A stretch of DNA of 64,000 nucleotides from Gammaproteobacteria bacterium LSUCC0112 (GTDB taxonomy: Bacteria; Pseudomonadota; Gammaproteobacteria; Pseudomonadales; Pseudohongiellaceae), in NCBI GenBank assembly GCA_004535785.1, contig SPIB01000001.1, forward strand, positions 401,756 to 465,755, given 5' to 3'. Position numbers and translations under genes: made by a program. Of the stretch, positions 26,886 through 34,524 are shown piece after piece. Numbering within the stretch: position 1 is the first letter of the stretch; every line of letters starts with the position of its first letter. The notes beneath the pieces are model-generated. The model saw only the letters and a list, made by a program, of their open reading frames with translations. It was not told where the DNA came from and ran no database searches.

Positions 26886-27432
26886 GTTGAGTTCCGTGTT
26901 GAAGGTAAGCAGCCCTTAAGGCACCCAGTCGCTCAAGGGCACGCATTAAATCCGGATTCTCCAGCGCCAGTTTGAGCATGGCTTGGTTCATTTCTTCGTA
27001 TTTGCCGACCAATTCGTGTTGCAGCTCACTGTCGGTGACATGTTTATTGTTGATGGCATTTTCCATGCCGCGCACCGGGTCTTCCTCGTCCGAGCGCCAG
27101 TCAACAATGACGTTGCGGGTATTGAGCGCACGACGTTTACTGACAAATATTGGCTCACAGCTGCGCACCAGTATGCGGCTCTGGGTAGTGCCCTCTCGCC
27201 GGCATTCCACCCTGTAGTCATCGTTATCCACCAGACGATTGAATAACTGATACACGTCGTCTTCAGCTCGCTCGATATTCAAGCGCCAAAGTCGGGGACT
27301 GCGAATTTCAGTGACCACAATTTCGTCAATCAACACTTTTGACTCTTGAGTGTTGGCATCAACTTCCTGCGCATAAACATGCGCGCTCATGCACGCAAAA
27401 AAGCACGCAAGGATAATCATCAGTTTCATCAT
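26878..27432 (-). CDS. Small exported protein of unknown function
   Basis: 184 residues from the ATG at 27432, which has AGGTG seven bases upstream; a GTG nine bases earlier is less likely. The signal peptide ends HVYAQ. The mature protein begins with acidic residues and VLIDEIVVTEIRS, then a helical segment VYQLFNRLVDNDDYRVECRREG, one Cys pair, and ends in a charged helix. I recall similar gammaproteobacterial proteins of unknown role carrying the LFN-LNDND-Y-C core. It is coupled by an 8-base overlap to the reductase gene and divergent from an uncharacterised exported-family gene. Confidence 0.7.
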   Translation of the reverse strand: MMKLMIILACFFACMSAHVYAQEVDANTQESKVLIDEIVVTEIRSPRLWRLNIERAEDDVYQLFNRLVDNDDYRVECRREGTTQSRILVRSCEPIFVSKRRALNTRNVIVDWRSDEEDPVRGMENAINNKHVTDSELQHELVGKYEEMNQAMLKLALENPDLMRALERLGALRAAYLQHGTQHE

Positions 27433-27628
27433 GTCAGACACCTGGAACGCGCTTTTGCCGAAAGATCATTGCCGACTGACACAGCATAATAGGCAAAAGG
27501 CCAGAGTGTGTCGAAGGGAACGTGCTGACTTGCCTGACGCGCTTTACAAAACCTACCCTGCAAGACTACATTCTGACTTGCCGGCACACAAAAACCTCCA
27601 CAACATAATAATGAGTGGGAGATTGACC

Positions 27629-28669
27629 ATGCTCAACGCCCGATCGTCTGCAGTTGCATCCAACTTTATTGGTCTGACACTGGCCATCGCCAGCGCCCCA
27701 AGCTGGGCACAGGTGAATGAACGCCCCGAACTCACCGGCGTATGGACCAATGCCGCGCTGACCCGCATGACGCGACCCGCCAACGTAGACAAGCTGATTG
27801 TCAGTGCAGCCGAAGCACAACAGATCATCGCCAACACCAGTGTTGCAGGTTTGCCAGTGGGTGAATTTGAGGCGGTCACCGATAGTGTTGACACCCTAGC
27901 CCCGCCGGCGGCTGGCAGCGACGATTTTGGACTGCGCGCCTACAACGACTTCTGGATTGACCCAGGTTCCGCGCTGGCACGTGTCAAAGGTGAATACCGC
28001 AGCTCTTACATTATTGATCCTGAAAATGGTCAGATCCCGCATCTCGATACACCGCGCGCTGATTTTGAACGCCGCAACTTTGGTGTGCGTTATGCCACCG
28101 GTGTAGGCGACATGTCCGGCCCGGAAGCCATGCCGTTGGCCGAGCGTTGTCTGCTGGGTTTTGGCAATACCGCCGGCCCAGGCATGATGGGCACGCTATA
28201 CAACAGCACCTATCGGTTTGTGCAGACGGATGATTACGTGGTGATTGAAGTGGAGATGGTGCATGACGCACGCATTGTGCCCATTTACGCCAACGCCGCT
28301 GAAGCCCGCGCCAATCTGCGCCCAGCGGCCCTGCAACAGTGGTTTGGCGATTCACGCGGCTGGTATGAAAACGGCGAACTTGTTGTGGAAACCGTCAACA
28401 TCAATCCACAGCAGATGGCACAAAGCTCTGTGCCCATCACCGCCAGCGGCAAAATTACCGAGCGCTTCAGCCGTTATTCCGATACCGAAATTGTTTACCA
28501 GTTCACGGTTGACGATGCCAATCTGTACTCGCAGCCGTGGACCGCTGAACTGAGCTTCCACGCCAGCGAAGGCCCAATGTATGAATACGCCTGCCACGAA
28601 GGCAATTACGCAATGCCAGGTATTCTGGCGGGAGCGCGGCGCCTGGAGGCGGAACAGGCGGGGCAGTGA
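27629..28669 (+). CDS. Exported protein of a three-copy uncharacterised family (copy 1)
   Basis: 346 residues from the ATG at 27629, chosen because GGGAG lies eight bases upstream and a signal peptide (MLNARSS ... SWAQ) begins here; the frame itself is open much further upstream. Blocks shared with the copies at 56766 and 63190 are LTGVWTN, FWIDPG, GEYRSSYIIDP, AERCLLGF, VEMVHDARIVP, GELVVETVN, QPWTAEL and MYEYACHEGNYAMPGILAGAR. The conserved Cys and His residues in ERCLL and YEYACHEGN could bind a metal or heme, or act in catalysis. No function is known to me. It is periplasmic by its signal and monocistronic. Confidence 0.8.
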   Translation: MLNARSSAVASNFIGLTLAIASAPSWAQVNERPELTGVWTNAALTRMTRPANVDKLIVSAAEAQQIIANTSVAGLPVGEFEAVTDSVDTLAPPAAGSDDFGLRAYNDFWIDPGSALARVKGEYRSSYIIDPENGQIPHLDTPRADFERRNFGVRYATGVGDMSGPEAMPLAERCLLGFGNTAGPGMMGTLYNSTYRFVQTDDYVVIEVEMVHDARIVPIYANAAEARANLRPAALQQWFGDSRGWYENGELVVETVNINPQQMAQSSVPITASGKITERFSRYSDTEIVYQFTVDDANLYSQPWTAELSFHASEGPMYEYACHEGNYAMPGILAGARRLEAEQAGQ

Positions 28670-28781
28670 GGTTTAAATGCACTCAAGGCCCTCACGTTTA
28701 GCAACACAACAAAACCGGGTACAACCAAAAAAATGGATAACAACATGAGGCACAACTATTGTTTTGATTAGAAACAGGCTT

Positions 28782-28798
28782 GTTAAAAAGGATTTAAC
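28782..28798. promoter_or_regulatory. Candidate palindromic operator of the toxin-antitoxin locus
   Basis: GTTAAA (28782-28787) and TTTAAC (28793-28798) form a perfect inverted repeat with a 5-bp spacer, nine bases before the toxin start. Antitoxins of the MqsA type bind palindromes at this location and autorepress. It does not match the AACCT-AGGTT palindrome described for E. coli MqsA. Confidence 0.5.
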
Positions 28799-28806
28799 TT
28801 ACCATA

Positions 28807-29250
28807 ATGGTAACAATTACTATCTGCAGTCGATTTGCAGGGCCACCGTTCCCTGACGCCCGGATGCGCACAATTCCTTTCGGGCCACTGTATCCACCGT
28901 CAGAAGTACTAAAACTGATTGATCACATTTCCGAAAATGATGTTATTGCCTGGACTGAAAAATGTATTTTAGACCTGCAAATCATGAATCTTGACGCGGA
29001 AGATTTGATGGAACTGGTAAAAATTGCTGTCACTCGCGGGAGATTCAGAAAGTCTGAATGGTGCATTCAAGCGCCAAACGGGCCTTGGGCAGCATGCAAC
29101 GCTTACTCGCTTTTCAGAAAGGAATTTATTGAAAAAGCTTTTTGAGAAATGGACATAGAGTATTACCTGAAATTTGCAATCTCAGTGACTGGTGCTGTAT
29201 TGCTGATCATATCTTGCCACCCACCTGAAGACAGAGTCCGCACACTATGA
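28807..29250 (+). pseudogene. MqsR/DUF4258-type toxin interrupted by an in-frame TGA
   Basis: The first 112 codons end at TGA 29143-29145 after FRKEFIEKAF. In the same frame the next codons (29146 onward) encode EMDIEYYLKFAI and LLIISCHPPEDRV, then stop at 29248-29250. That second piece is the missing beta-strand end of the toxin fold (YLKF ... LISCHP), and the extended gene would overlap the antitoxin start by exactly four bases (ATGA). So the gene was one unit of about 147 codons, now broken by one nonsense codon. MqsR-like toxins are mRNA interferases; the broken form probably lacks function. A sequencing error or recoded TGA cannot be excluded. Confidence 0.82.
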
Positions 29251-29705
29251 CAACATCGGAGAAAGTGCTGTGCCGGCTTTGTGGTGGAGGCTATCTGGAT
29301 AGCCAAATAAAAAAAACTACTGCCGAGTACAAGGGTGTACAAAAAGAACTGGAGGTCATGTACTCAGTTTGTAGAGCGTGTGGGTCAGAGCAAGCAGCTG
29401 CAAATCAATTGCGAACAAACAAACGCGTAATGATTCAATTCAAAAAAACAGTCGATGGATTGTTGACCGGAAAAGAAGTCCGAGAGATCCGAGAAAGGCT
29501 GCAGCTGAGCCAGACAGATGCCGCACGCGTTTTTGGTGGAGGACCTGTCGCGTTTTCAAAGTATGAGAGCGATGACGTGGCACAATCCGAGGCCATGGAC
29601 AAGATGATCAGACTGGCGGGAGATCTACCCTCGGCGTTTGACTATCTTGTTTTACGTTCAGGAATCAACCATAAACCTTCAGGCAATCAGCGGCAAGCCG
29701 TTTGA
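29247..29705 (+). CDS. MqsA-family antitoxin with YgiT zinc finger and helix-turn-helix
   Basis: 152 residues. Cys9-x2-Cys12 and Cys42-x2-Cys45 make the zinc-binding N-terminal domain that grips the toxin in this family. The C-terminal half (about 73-130: KEVREIRERLQLSQTDAARVFGGGPVAFSKYE) is the helix-turn-helix that represses the operon. The ATG overlaps the last toxin codon (ATGA). It is intact while its toxin carries an internal stop. The locus is AT-richer than its neighbours, which suits a horizontally acquired module. Confidence 0.9.
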   Translation: MTTSEKVLCRLCGGGYLDSQIKKTTAEYKGVQKELEVMYSVCRACGSEQAAANQLRTNKRVMIQFKKTVDGLLTGKEVREIRERLQLSQTDAARVFGGGPVAFSKYESDDVAQSEAMDKMIRLAGDLPSAFDYLVLRSGINHKPSGNQRQAV

Positions 29706-29717
29706 GGTAATCATTCT

Positions 29718-30350
29718 TCAAGGCGCCTTGGCCACCGCCACCATCACCTCATTGCGACGCATAAACGGCAATGAAAACGGCGAATTGTAGGCTGCTGATA
29801 TCGGCTCGCCTGTGACATCAACACCTGCCGCGGACAATGCCGCCAACAACGCCTGTTGGTGCACCTGCCGATTATCCTCAGTCCAGCGCCCTGAATAGGT
29901 CAGCACCGCCATCAACTGCTCAGGCACTACCCGGATCGATACCTCGGGATGGGTGGGCTGTGGCACGCTGTCCATATCAAACTGACTGGGCACCACAAAC
30001 GCAATCAACCAGCCTTCGCCGGAGGGTGTCTGTTGCACGGGTGCCGTCATGGCGATTTTTTGTGATACCGGTTTCTGCTGCACCGGTGCAGTCATGGCAA
30101 TTTTGCTTTGTACCGCATTGTCCCCGGAGATATAACCAAACAAGCGCCGGAAGCCGGTGTTGGCAGCGCGTTGCTGACTGCCTTCCCCCGCCACCAGTGT
30201 CTCAGCCAGCAGGTAGGGTTGATACAGGCGGTACTCGATGTCACCGACCTGTGTGACCACGGCATACTTAGGTTCTTCGATAGCCATCACGGTTGTCCAG
30301 TTAACGATCAGCAGAATGGCCAACAGGCCACGGAACACACTTATGTTCAT
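29718..30350 (-). CDS. SOUL heme-binding family protein, exported
   Basis: About 210 residues from the ATG at 30350 (GGAG nine bases upstream); the longer frame to 30389 would put the signal peptide inside. The signal peptide is MNISVFRG ... TTVMA. The core [25 protein letters not shown] and the doubled [10 protein letters not shown] block are typical of SOUL/HBP proteins, which bind heme or other tetrapyrroles. The IAMTAPV repeat occurs twice within 30 residues. It is encoded alone, facing the antitoxin gene 12 bp away. Confidence 0.9.
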   Translation of the reverse strand: MNISVFRGLLAILLIVNWTTVMAIEEPKYAVVTQVGDIEYRLYQPYLLAETLVAGEGSQQRAANTGFRRLFGYISGDNAVQSKIAMTAPVQQKPVSQKIAMTAPVQQTPSGEGWLIAFVVPSQFDMDSVPQPTHPEVSIRVVPEQLMAVLTYSGRWTEDNRQVHQQALLAALSAAGVDVTGEPISAAYNSPFSLPFMRRNEVMVAVAKAP

Positions 30351-30504
30351 CAGTATTACTCCGGGGCGGGGGACAATGCAGAAATTCATACGCCTTGTAC
30401 GTTTTACATTGCATAACAGATGTGACTCAGCTTTCGCGGATGTTGCCTGTTGCCTTCGCGCGTGAAATCATGCCACAAGTTCACTCAGACACGTTAACCA
30501 CATC

Positions 30505-30825
30505 ATGAACGACATTATTGACGCGTTAAAGAAGTTCCGCGACGAGCGTGACTGGCAACAGTTTCACAACCCCAAAGACCTGTCGATGGCGCTGAGCATT
30601 GAAGCCGCCGAGTTGCTGGAGGCGTTTTTATGGAAACAACCCGGCGACGCGGACATGTCAAAAATCAAAGAAGAGCTGGCAGACGTGTTTGCCTATGCCT
30701 TTCTGCTCGCGGATACTTGCCAGCTGGATGTCAACGACATTGTGATGGCAAAAATTCGCATTAACGAGCAAAAATACCCGGTGGAAAAGTCGCGGGGCAG
30801 CGCGAAGAAACATGATGAGTTGTGA
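30505..30825 (+). CDS. MazG-like nucleotide pyrophosphohydrolase
   Basis: 106 residues, single-domain length. The metal-binding pattern is visible as EAAELLE (E-x-x-E) followed by EELADVF (E-E-x-x-D), as in the RS21-C6/MazG-like group that hydrolyses non-canonical dNTPs. DWQQFHNPKDLSMALSIEAA is the family's start. It is cytoplasmic and probably a house-cleaning enzyme. It stands alone and converges on an FG-GAP repeat gene seven bases away. Confidence 0.93.
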   Translation: MNDIIDALKKFRDERDWQQFHNPKDLSMALSIEAAELLEAFLWKQPGDADMSKIKEELADVFAYAFLLADTCQLDVNDIVMAKIRINEQKYPVEKSRGSAKKHDEL

Positions 30826-30832
30826 GCAAGAC

Positions 30833-32308
30833 TCAAGGTAACCCTACCTCCACACTGTCCACTGCCCTCGCCTTCACAAATCGCGCACCGGGTGTGCTTG
30901 ACCTTACCTGCTCCAGCCAAAACACCCCGTCATAGGGATAACTGTTACCGCGCGTGCCGACAAAGTCGACATCACCATCACCGTCCATGTCGTGGGCGAT
31001 AAATTTGTCGAACATACCGCGCTTGCGGCGGGACACATCGTAGCGCGTCCATGCATCACCAATGACGCCCGGATTCTGGAACCAGCCGAGGCGGCCCAGT
31101 GGATCGGTGAACGCTGCATTGGCATCATCGGCCTCACGTTCACCGCGACTGTAGCTGCCGGCAAACACGTCGATATGGCCGTCGCCGTTGATGTCTGCGG
31201 TCTCCAATCCGGTAATACTGTCCGGTGCAAAGGTGCCGATAAAACGCGCATTCCAGGCGTCACCTTTGCGCGCCGGTTGTTCTATCCATACCAGACCGTT
31301 GCCAACCGGGCCAACACCGGCACCGATGATATCAAGGCGGCCATCACCATTGAGGTCGGCGTACTCCAGATTAAATCCCGCCATGCGCGCGCCGTTGATA
31401 CCAATAGCGCGTTCGATAAAATTCAGCGAACCATCACCGGGGTTATCGAACCACACCAACCGATCTTCACCGCGGGTGCCGATCACGATATCGATGTCGC
31501 CGTCGCCATCCAGATCAACGGGTTCGGAATTTTGTGGAATACTGTACCGGCCCAGTTCTATTTCTTGCCAGTTGCCACCCATTAAAGGGTCACCCGACAC
31601 CTTGAAGATCGACACCGGATTGGACACTGCAAAATCTTCCGGCCCGGGGATTTGTGCACCTTTGTTGGGGGCAATCACTTCCGGCACACCGTCGCCATCA
31701 ATATCCGCGGCAAACACGCGGATGTAACTGCCGCGACCCACGGTCATTGGCAGCTTCAGGCGTGGCCACTCGGTATCACGGGCACCGGGGCCAGGGTTTT
31801 GTAAATACAGCACATGCGACAATTCAGCGGCAACCAGGATATCCATATAGCCGTCACCGTTCATGTCGGCTACCGCGGCATCTTCTGGCGCGGCGGCATC
31901 CAGCTCTTTGGCCACCGTGATGTTGTGCCACTGCGTTGGATCGGCGCTGCCAAAGGCAATGCGCACATAACCTTCCGGCGGCGCTTCAAAACCCGGCGTA
32001 AAATTGGCGGAGTCATAACTGGAATCGGATTCGTGCACCGACACAATGTCGATATACCCGTCGTTGTCGATGTCGGTCATCACCAGACCATCGCCACCGC
32101 TGAGCACAAAATCCAGCATCTCGGCATCATCCACCAACTGTTCTTGCCAGCTGATATAGCGGCCATCACTGCTGGTAGCGTCGGTGAGTTGATCGCCAAC
32201 GCCTTGCGCTAAGAGGGTTGGGCTCAACAGGGTGAAGGCCAGCGCCAGCATAGATGGAGAGCGCCGGTGGGCGCGTGAGTACTTGAAGACAGCAGTGCGA
32301 TTCGGCAT
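30833..32308 (-). CDS. Exported FG-GAP/VCBS repeat beta-propeller protein
   Basis: 491 residues with a signal peptide (about 18-35, SPTLLAQ). Seven calcium-loop motifs of the DxDxDG type repeat through the protein (TDIDNDGYID, ADMNGDGYMD, ADIDGDGVPE, VDLDGDGDID, ADLNGDGRLD, ADINGDGHID, HDMDGDGDVD), which predicts a seven-bladed propeller. Interleaved WFDNPGDG, WIEQPA and WFQNPG strands are typical. Such proteins act in adhesion or as folded extracellular scaffolds; no enzyme motif is present. GAGAGG precedes the ATG at 32308. Confidence 0.9.
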   Translation of the reverse strand: MPNRTAVFKYSRAHRRSPSMLALAFTLLSPTLLAQGVGDQLTDATSSDGRYISWQEQLVDDAEMLDFVLSGGDGLVMTDIDNDGYIDIVSVHESDSSYDSANFTPGFEAPPEGYVRIAFGSADPTQWHNITVAKELDAAAPEDAAVADMNGDGYMDILVAAELSHVLYLQNPGPGARDTEWPRLKLPMTVGRGSYIRVFAADIDGDGVPEVIAPNKGAQIPGPEDFAVSNPVSIFKVSGDPLMGGNWQEIELGRYSIPQNSEPVDLDGDGDIDIVIGTRGEDRLVWFDNPGDGSLNFIERAIGINGARMAGFNLEYADLNGDGRLDIIGAGVGPVGNGLVWIEQPARKGDAWNARFIGTFAPDSITGLETADINGDGHIDVFAGSYSRGEREADDANAAFTDPLGRLGWFQNPGVIGDAWTRYDVSRRKRGMFDKFIAHDMDGDGDVDFVGTRGNSYPYDGVFWLEQVRSSTPGARFVKARAVDSVEVGLP

Positions 32309-32522
32309 ACAAAGCCTCTCATTGAATCATCAGCAGGTCGAACATTGGCATGGATAGCCTGACGCCAATGCAAGGCTGCTTGCGGACACCATGACGTTGT
32401 TGTTTTAGCCGCATGATGGCAGATCAGTCTGGTGTTGAACAAGCCGCATGAAAACGCGCTCGAGCACTTCTCACAACAAATCCGCTCTGCCAGAATACGC
32501 TAAAAAAAGGAGACCCTCCCGC

Positions 32523-32918
32523 ATGGCTACTGTCACCAAACACCTGCGCTTCCCAGTTCCTGCCGCCGACCTGTGGGCCATTGTTGGCAATGTCACCCGT
32601 ATCGACTGGGTCCCCGTGATTACATCCTGCACACTGGACGGTGACGTGCGCAGCATGGAAATGGCCGGTGTCGGCACCGTACAGGAACGTATCTACAAAC
32701 GCGATGCTGATGCCATGGTGCTGGAATATGGTCTGATCAACCGCCCGGCTGTGGCGCTGCACAAGGCCAGCCTACAGGTGCTGGCCATTGATGAACATAA
32801 CTGCGAGCTGCGCTGGAGTACGCAGATTGAGCCCGATGCCTTGCAACCCTTGATTGAGGGCGGCATGCAAAGCGCGATGGATGCATTGGTCAAGCTGGTT
32901 AGGCCAACTACTTGGTAA
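32523..32918 (+). CDS. SRPBCC-family (START-like/polyketide cyclase) protein
   Basis: 131 residues from the ATG at 32523, with AAGGAG ten bases upstream; 25 extra codons upstream look non-coding. The small hotdog-like helix-grip fold is suggested by ATVTKHLRFPVPAADLWAIVGN at the start and the strand order of the rest, ending in a long C-terminal helix. The ligand is unknown. The end overlaps the convergent SDR gene by 11 bases. Confidence 0.8.
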   Translation: MATVTKHLRFPVPAADLWAIVGNVTRIDWVPVITSCTLDGDVRSMEMAGVGTVQERIYKRDADAMVLEYGLINRPAVALHKASLQVLAIDEHNCELRWSTQIEPDALQPLIEGGMQSAMDALVKLVRPTTW

Positions 32919-33702
32919 AACGCGCCGACTTTGATCGCCCTAGCGCGGCAAACAACACGGACATGGGCAAATGGCGCACCAGAAACACCAGCAGTTTGTA
33001 GTTCCAGCCCTTCACAGAAATCAGCCGTCCCTTGTTGAGATCTTTAAAGGATTGCTCAACCACCTGCGAGGCAGTCCACGCGCGCACCAGCCCCTTTTTC
33101 TGATAGAAGGTGTCCGGATTGAGACCCATTCTGGAATGGAAATCGGTGACGGTGAAACCTGGGCAAACAGCCAACGCTCTGAGGCCATCGGCGCGATATG
33201 CCAAGCCGACACTTTCTGTCAGGCTGCGTATATACGCTTTGGTCGGCCCGTACAAGGCGCTGTTGCCGGTGGGTATCCAGCTGGCCAGCGACGCAACATT
33301 AATCAGAATACCTTTGGCTCTGACCAGATTCGGCAGCGCGGCATGGGTCAGTTGGGTGGTGGCGGTGACGTGCACATCCAACAGCGCCTGATGATCAGAC
33401 CAGTCAACATCACCCAGACGACCATCCACGGCATAACCGGCATTATTCACCAGCGCGTCCAACGTCGGTAACAGCGTGACCGTGTCCACCAGCGCGTGTA
33501 AATCGTGATGGTCTGCGAGGTCGCCAATCTCAAGCTGCACCTTGATACCGTATTGTTCACGCAGGCGATCCGCCAGTTGGCAGAGCTCCGCTTCACGACG
33601 TCCGGCCAGAAGCAGGTGGTAACCTTGTTTGGCGAACGCCTCGGCGTAGGCGGCGCCGATGCCACTGGTGGCACCGGTGATAACGGCAAGACGATCTGAC
33701 AT
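32908..33702 (-). CDS. Short-chain dehydrogenase/reductase
   Basis: 264 residues from ATG 33702 (GGGGAA eight bases upstream). The classical SDR signature is complete: TGATSGIGAAYAEAF (cofactor), NNAGYAV (residues about 85-90), the catalytic Ser in NVASLAS and YGPTK (Tyr and Lys). It probably oxidises or reduces a small alcohol or ketone with NAD(P). The substrate is not predictable. Its C terminus (VFLVRHLPMS) lacks motifs of named subfamilies. Confidence 0.93.
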   Translation of the reverse strand: MSDRLAVITGATSGIGAAYAEAFAKQGYHLLLAGRREAELCQLADRLREQYGIKVQLEIGDLADHHDLHALVDTVTLLPTLDALVNNAGYAVDGRLGDVDWSDHQALLDVHVTATTQLTHAALPNLVRAKGILINVASLASWIPTGNSALYGPTKAYIRSLTESVGLAYRADGLRALAVCPGFTVTDFHSRMGLNPDTFYQKKGLVRAWTASQVVEQSFKDLNKGRLISVKGWNYKLLVFLVRHLPMSVLFAALGRSKSARFTK

Positions 33703-33758
33703 GGCTGGCTTCCCCGATAAAAAAAACCGAGTATATCCCAGTCTGTGTTGCAACCCAC

Positions 33759-34448
33759 TCAGCGTGATGTCAGCGACGTTGTTTGCTGCGCCCGCTCAGC
33801 ATCGCTCAGTTTGCTGAACTCCAACTGCACGTTGGCAGAATAGATCACGCGCAGCGCATCACTCTGATGAGGCTCCGTGTTGTGCACCAGATAACTGGGA
33901 AACACCACAAACAGGCCTTTTTGAGGCTGGATGGAAAAGTGATAACGCATCCAGCTGATTTCTGGCGGGTAAAAATGCTGGAAGTTGGCGATGGCGGGGT
34001 TTTCAAACACCAGCTGGCCCGTGCCCTCTGTTGCTGCTGCGTAGAACACCAGACTCAGGTGTGAAAGCGGATGTGTGTGCTGCGGAATGTAATGGCCGCG
34101 CCCGTATACAGAAGACCATGCATTACCCATACGGATTGGCGCGCCGCGCTTGCCCACCATGTGCAGGTACTGCTCAAACACGGCGATGGCGGCTTTATTG
34201 ATAAAGTCAAAATCATCCAGTCGGGTCAGATTCTCGCTGTAGTAGGAGGTAAATCCGTGCTGCTTGATATCCTCGGGACTGGTGGCGCGCCGGCCACTGT
34301 GCCAGGCGTCACTGATCAGCCCCGCGTCGGGATAGTCTTCCATCAGCTGCATACTTTTTTCGTAAAAGCGATCGGCCAGATTTTCCGCGTCCGGATAATC
34401 ATCAACCGCAATGATCGGGTGGCTGAAGGCCTGAAAAATTTTGCTCAC
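33759..34448 (-). CDS. Putative 2-oxoglutarate/Fe(II)-dependent oxygenase-like protein
   Basis: 229 residues starting with GTG at 34448, with GAGG seven bases upstream. HTHPLSHLSLVFY and the later VHNTEP ... LRVIYSANVQLEF resemble the iron-binding and 2-oxoglutarate-binding segments of the putative 2OG-Fe(II) oxygenase family (His-x-His/Asp, distal His, Arg). Family members modify small molecules or proteins, but most are untested. A 9-bp hairpin sits just upstream (34468-34491). Confidence 0.65.
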   Translation of the reverse strand: MSKIFQAFSHPIIAVDDYPDAENLADRFYEKSMQLMEDYPDAGLISDAWHSGRRATSPEDIKQHGFTSYYSENLTRLDDFDFINKAAIAVFEQYLHMVGKRGAPIRMGNAWSSVYGRGHYIPQHTHPLSHLSLVFYAAATEGTGQLVFENPAIANFQHFYPPEISWMRYHFSIQPQKGLFVVFPSYLVHNTEPHQSDALRVIYSANVQLEFSKLSDAERAQQTTSLTSR

Positions 34449-34467
34449 GCTGTGTCCTCTCCTGAAG

Positions 34468-34491
34468 TGACTGCCCGTGTCGGGGCAGTCA
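34468..34491 (-). terminator. Hairpin between ggt and the oxygenase-like gene
   Basis: TGACTGCCC (34468-34476) and GGGCAGTCA (34483-34491) form a 9-bp stem with a 6-base loop. It follows the ggt stop on the minus strand by about 35 bases and lies just upstream of the next ribosome site. No T-run follows, so it may be a partial terminator or leader structure. Confidence 0.4.
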
Positions 34492-34524
34492 GGTCAACTC
34501 ATTCCGGAGGGTGTCAACGTTGTG

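Noticed and set aside
32343-32370. 7-bp inverted repeat in the FG-GAP/SRPBCC divergent region
   Set aside because: The arms (CATTGGC/GCCAATG) are short with a 14-base loop and are expected by chance at this length.
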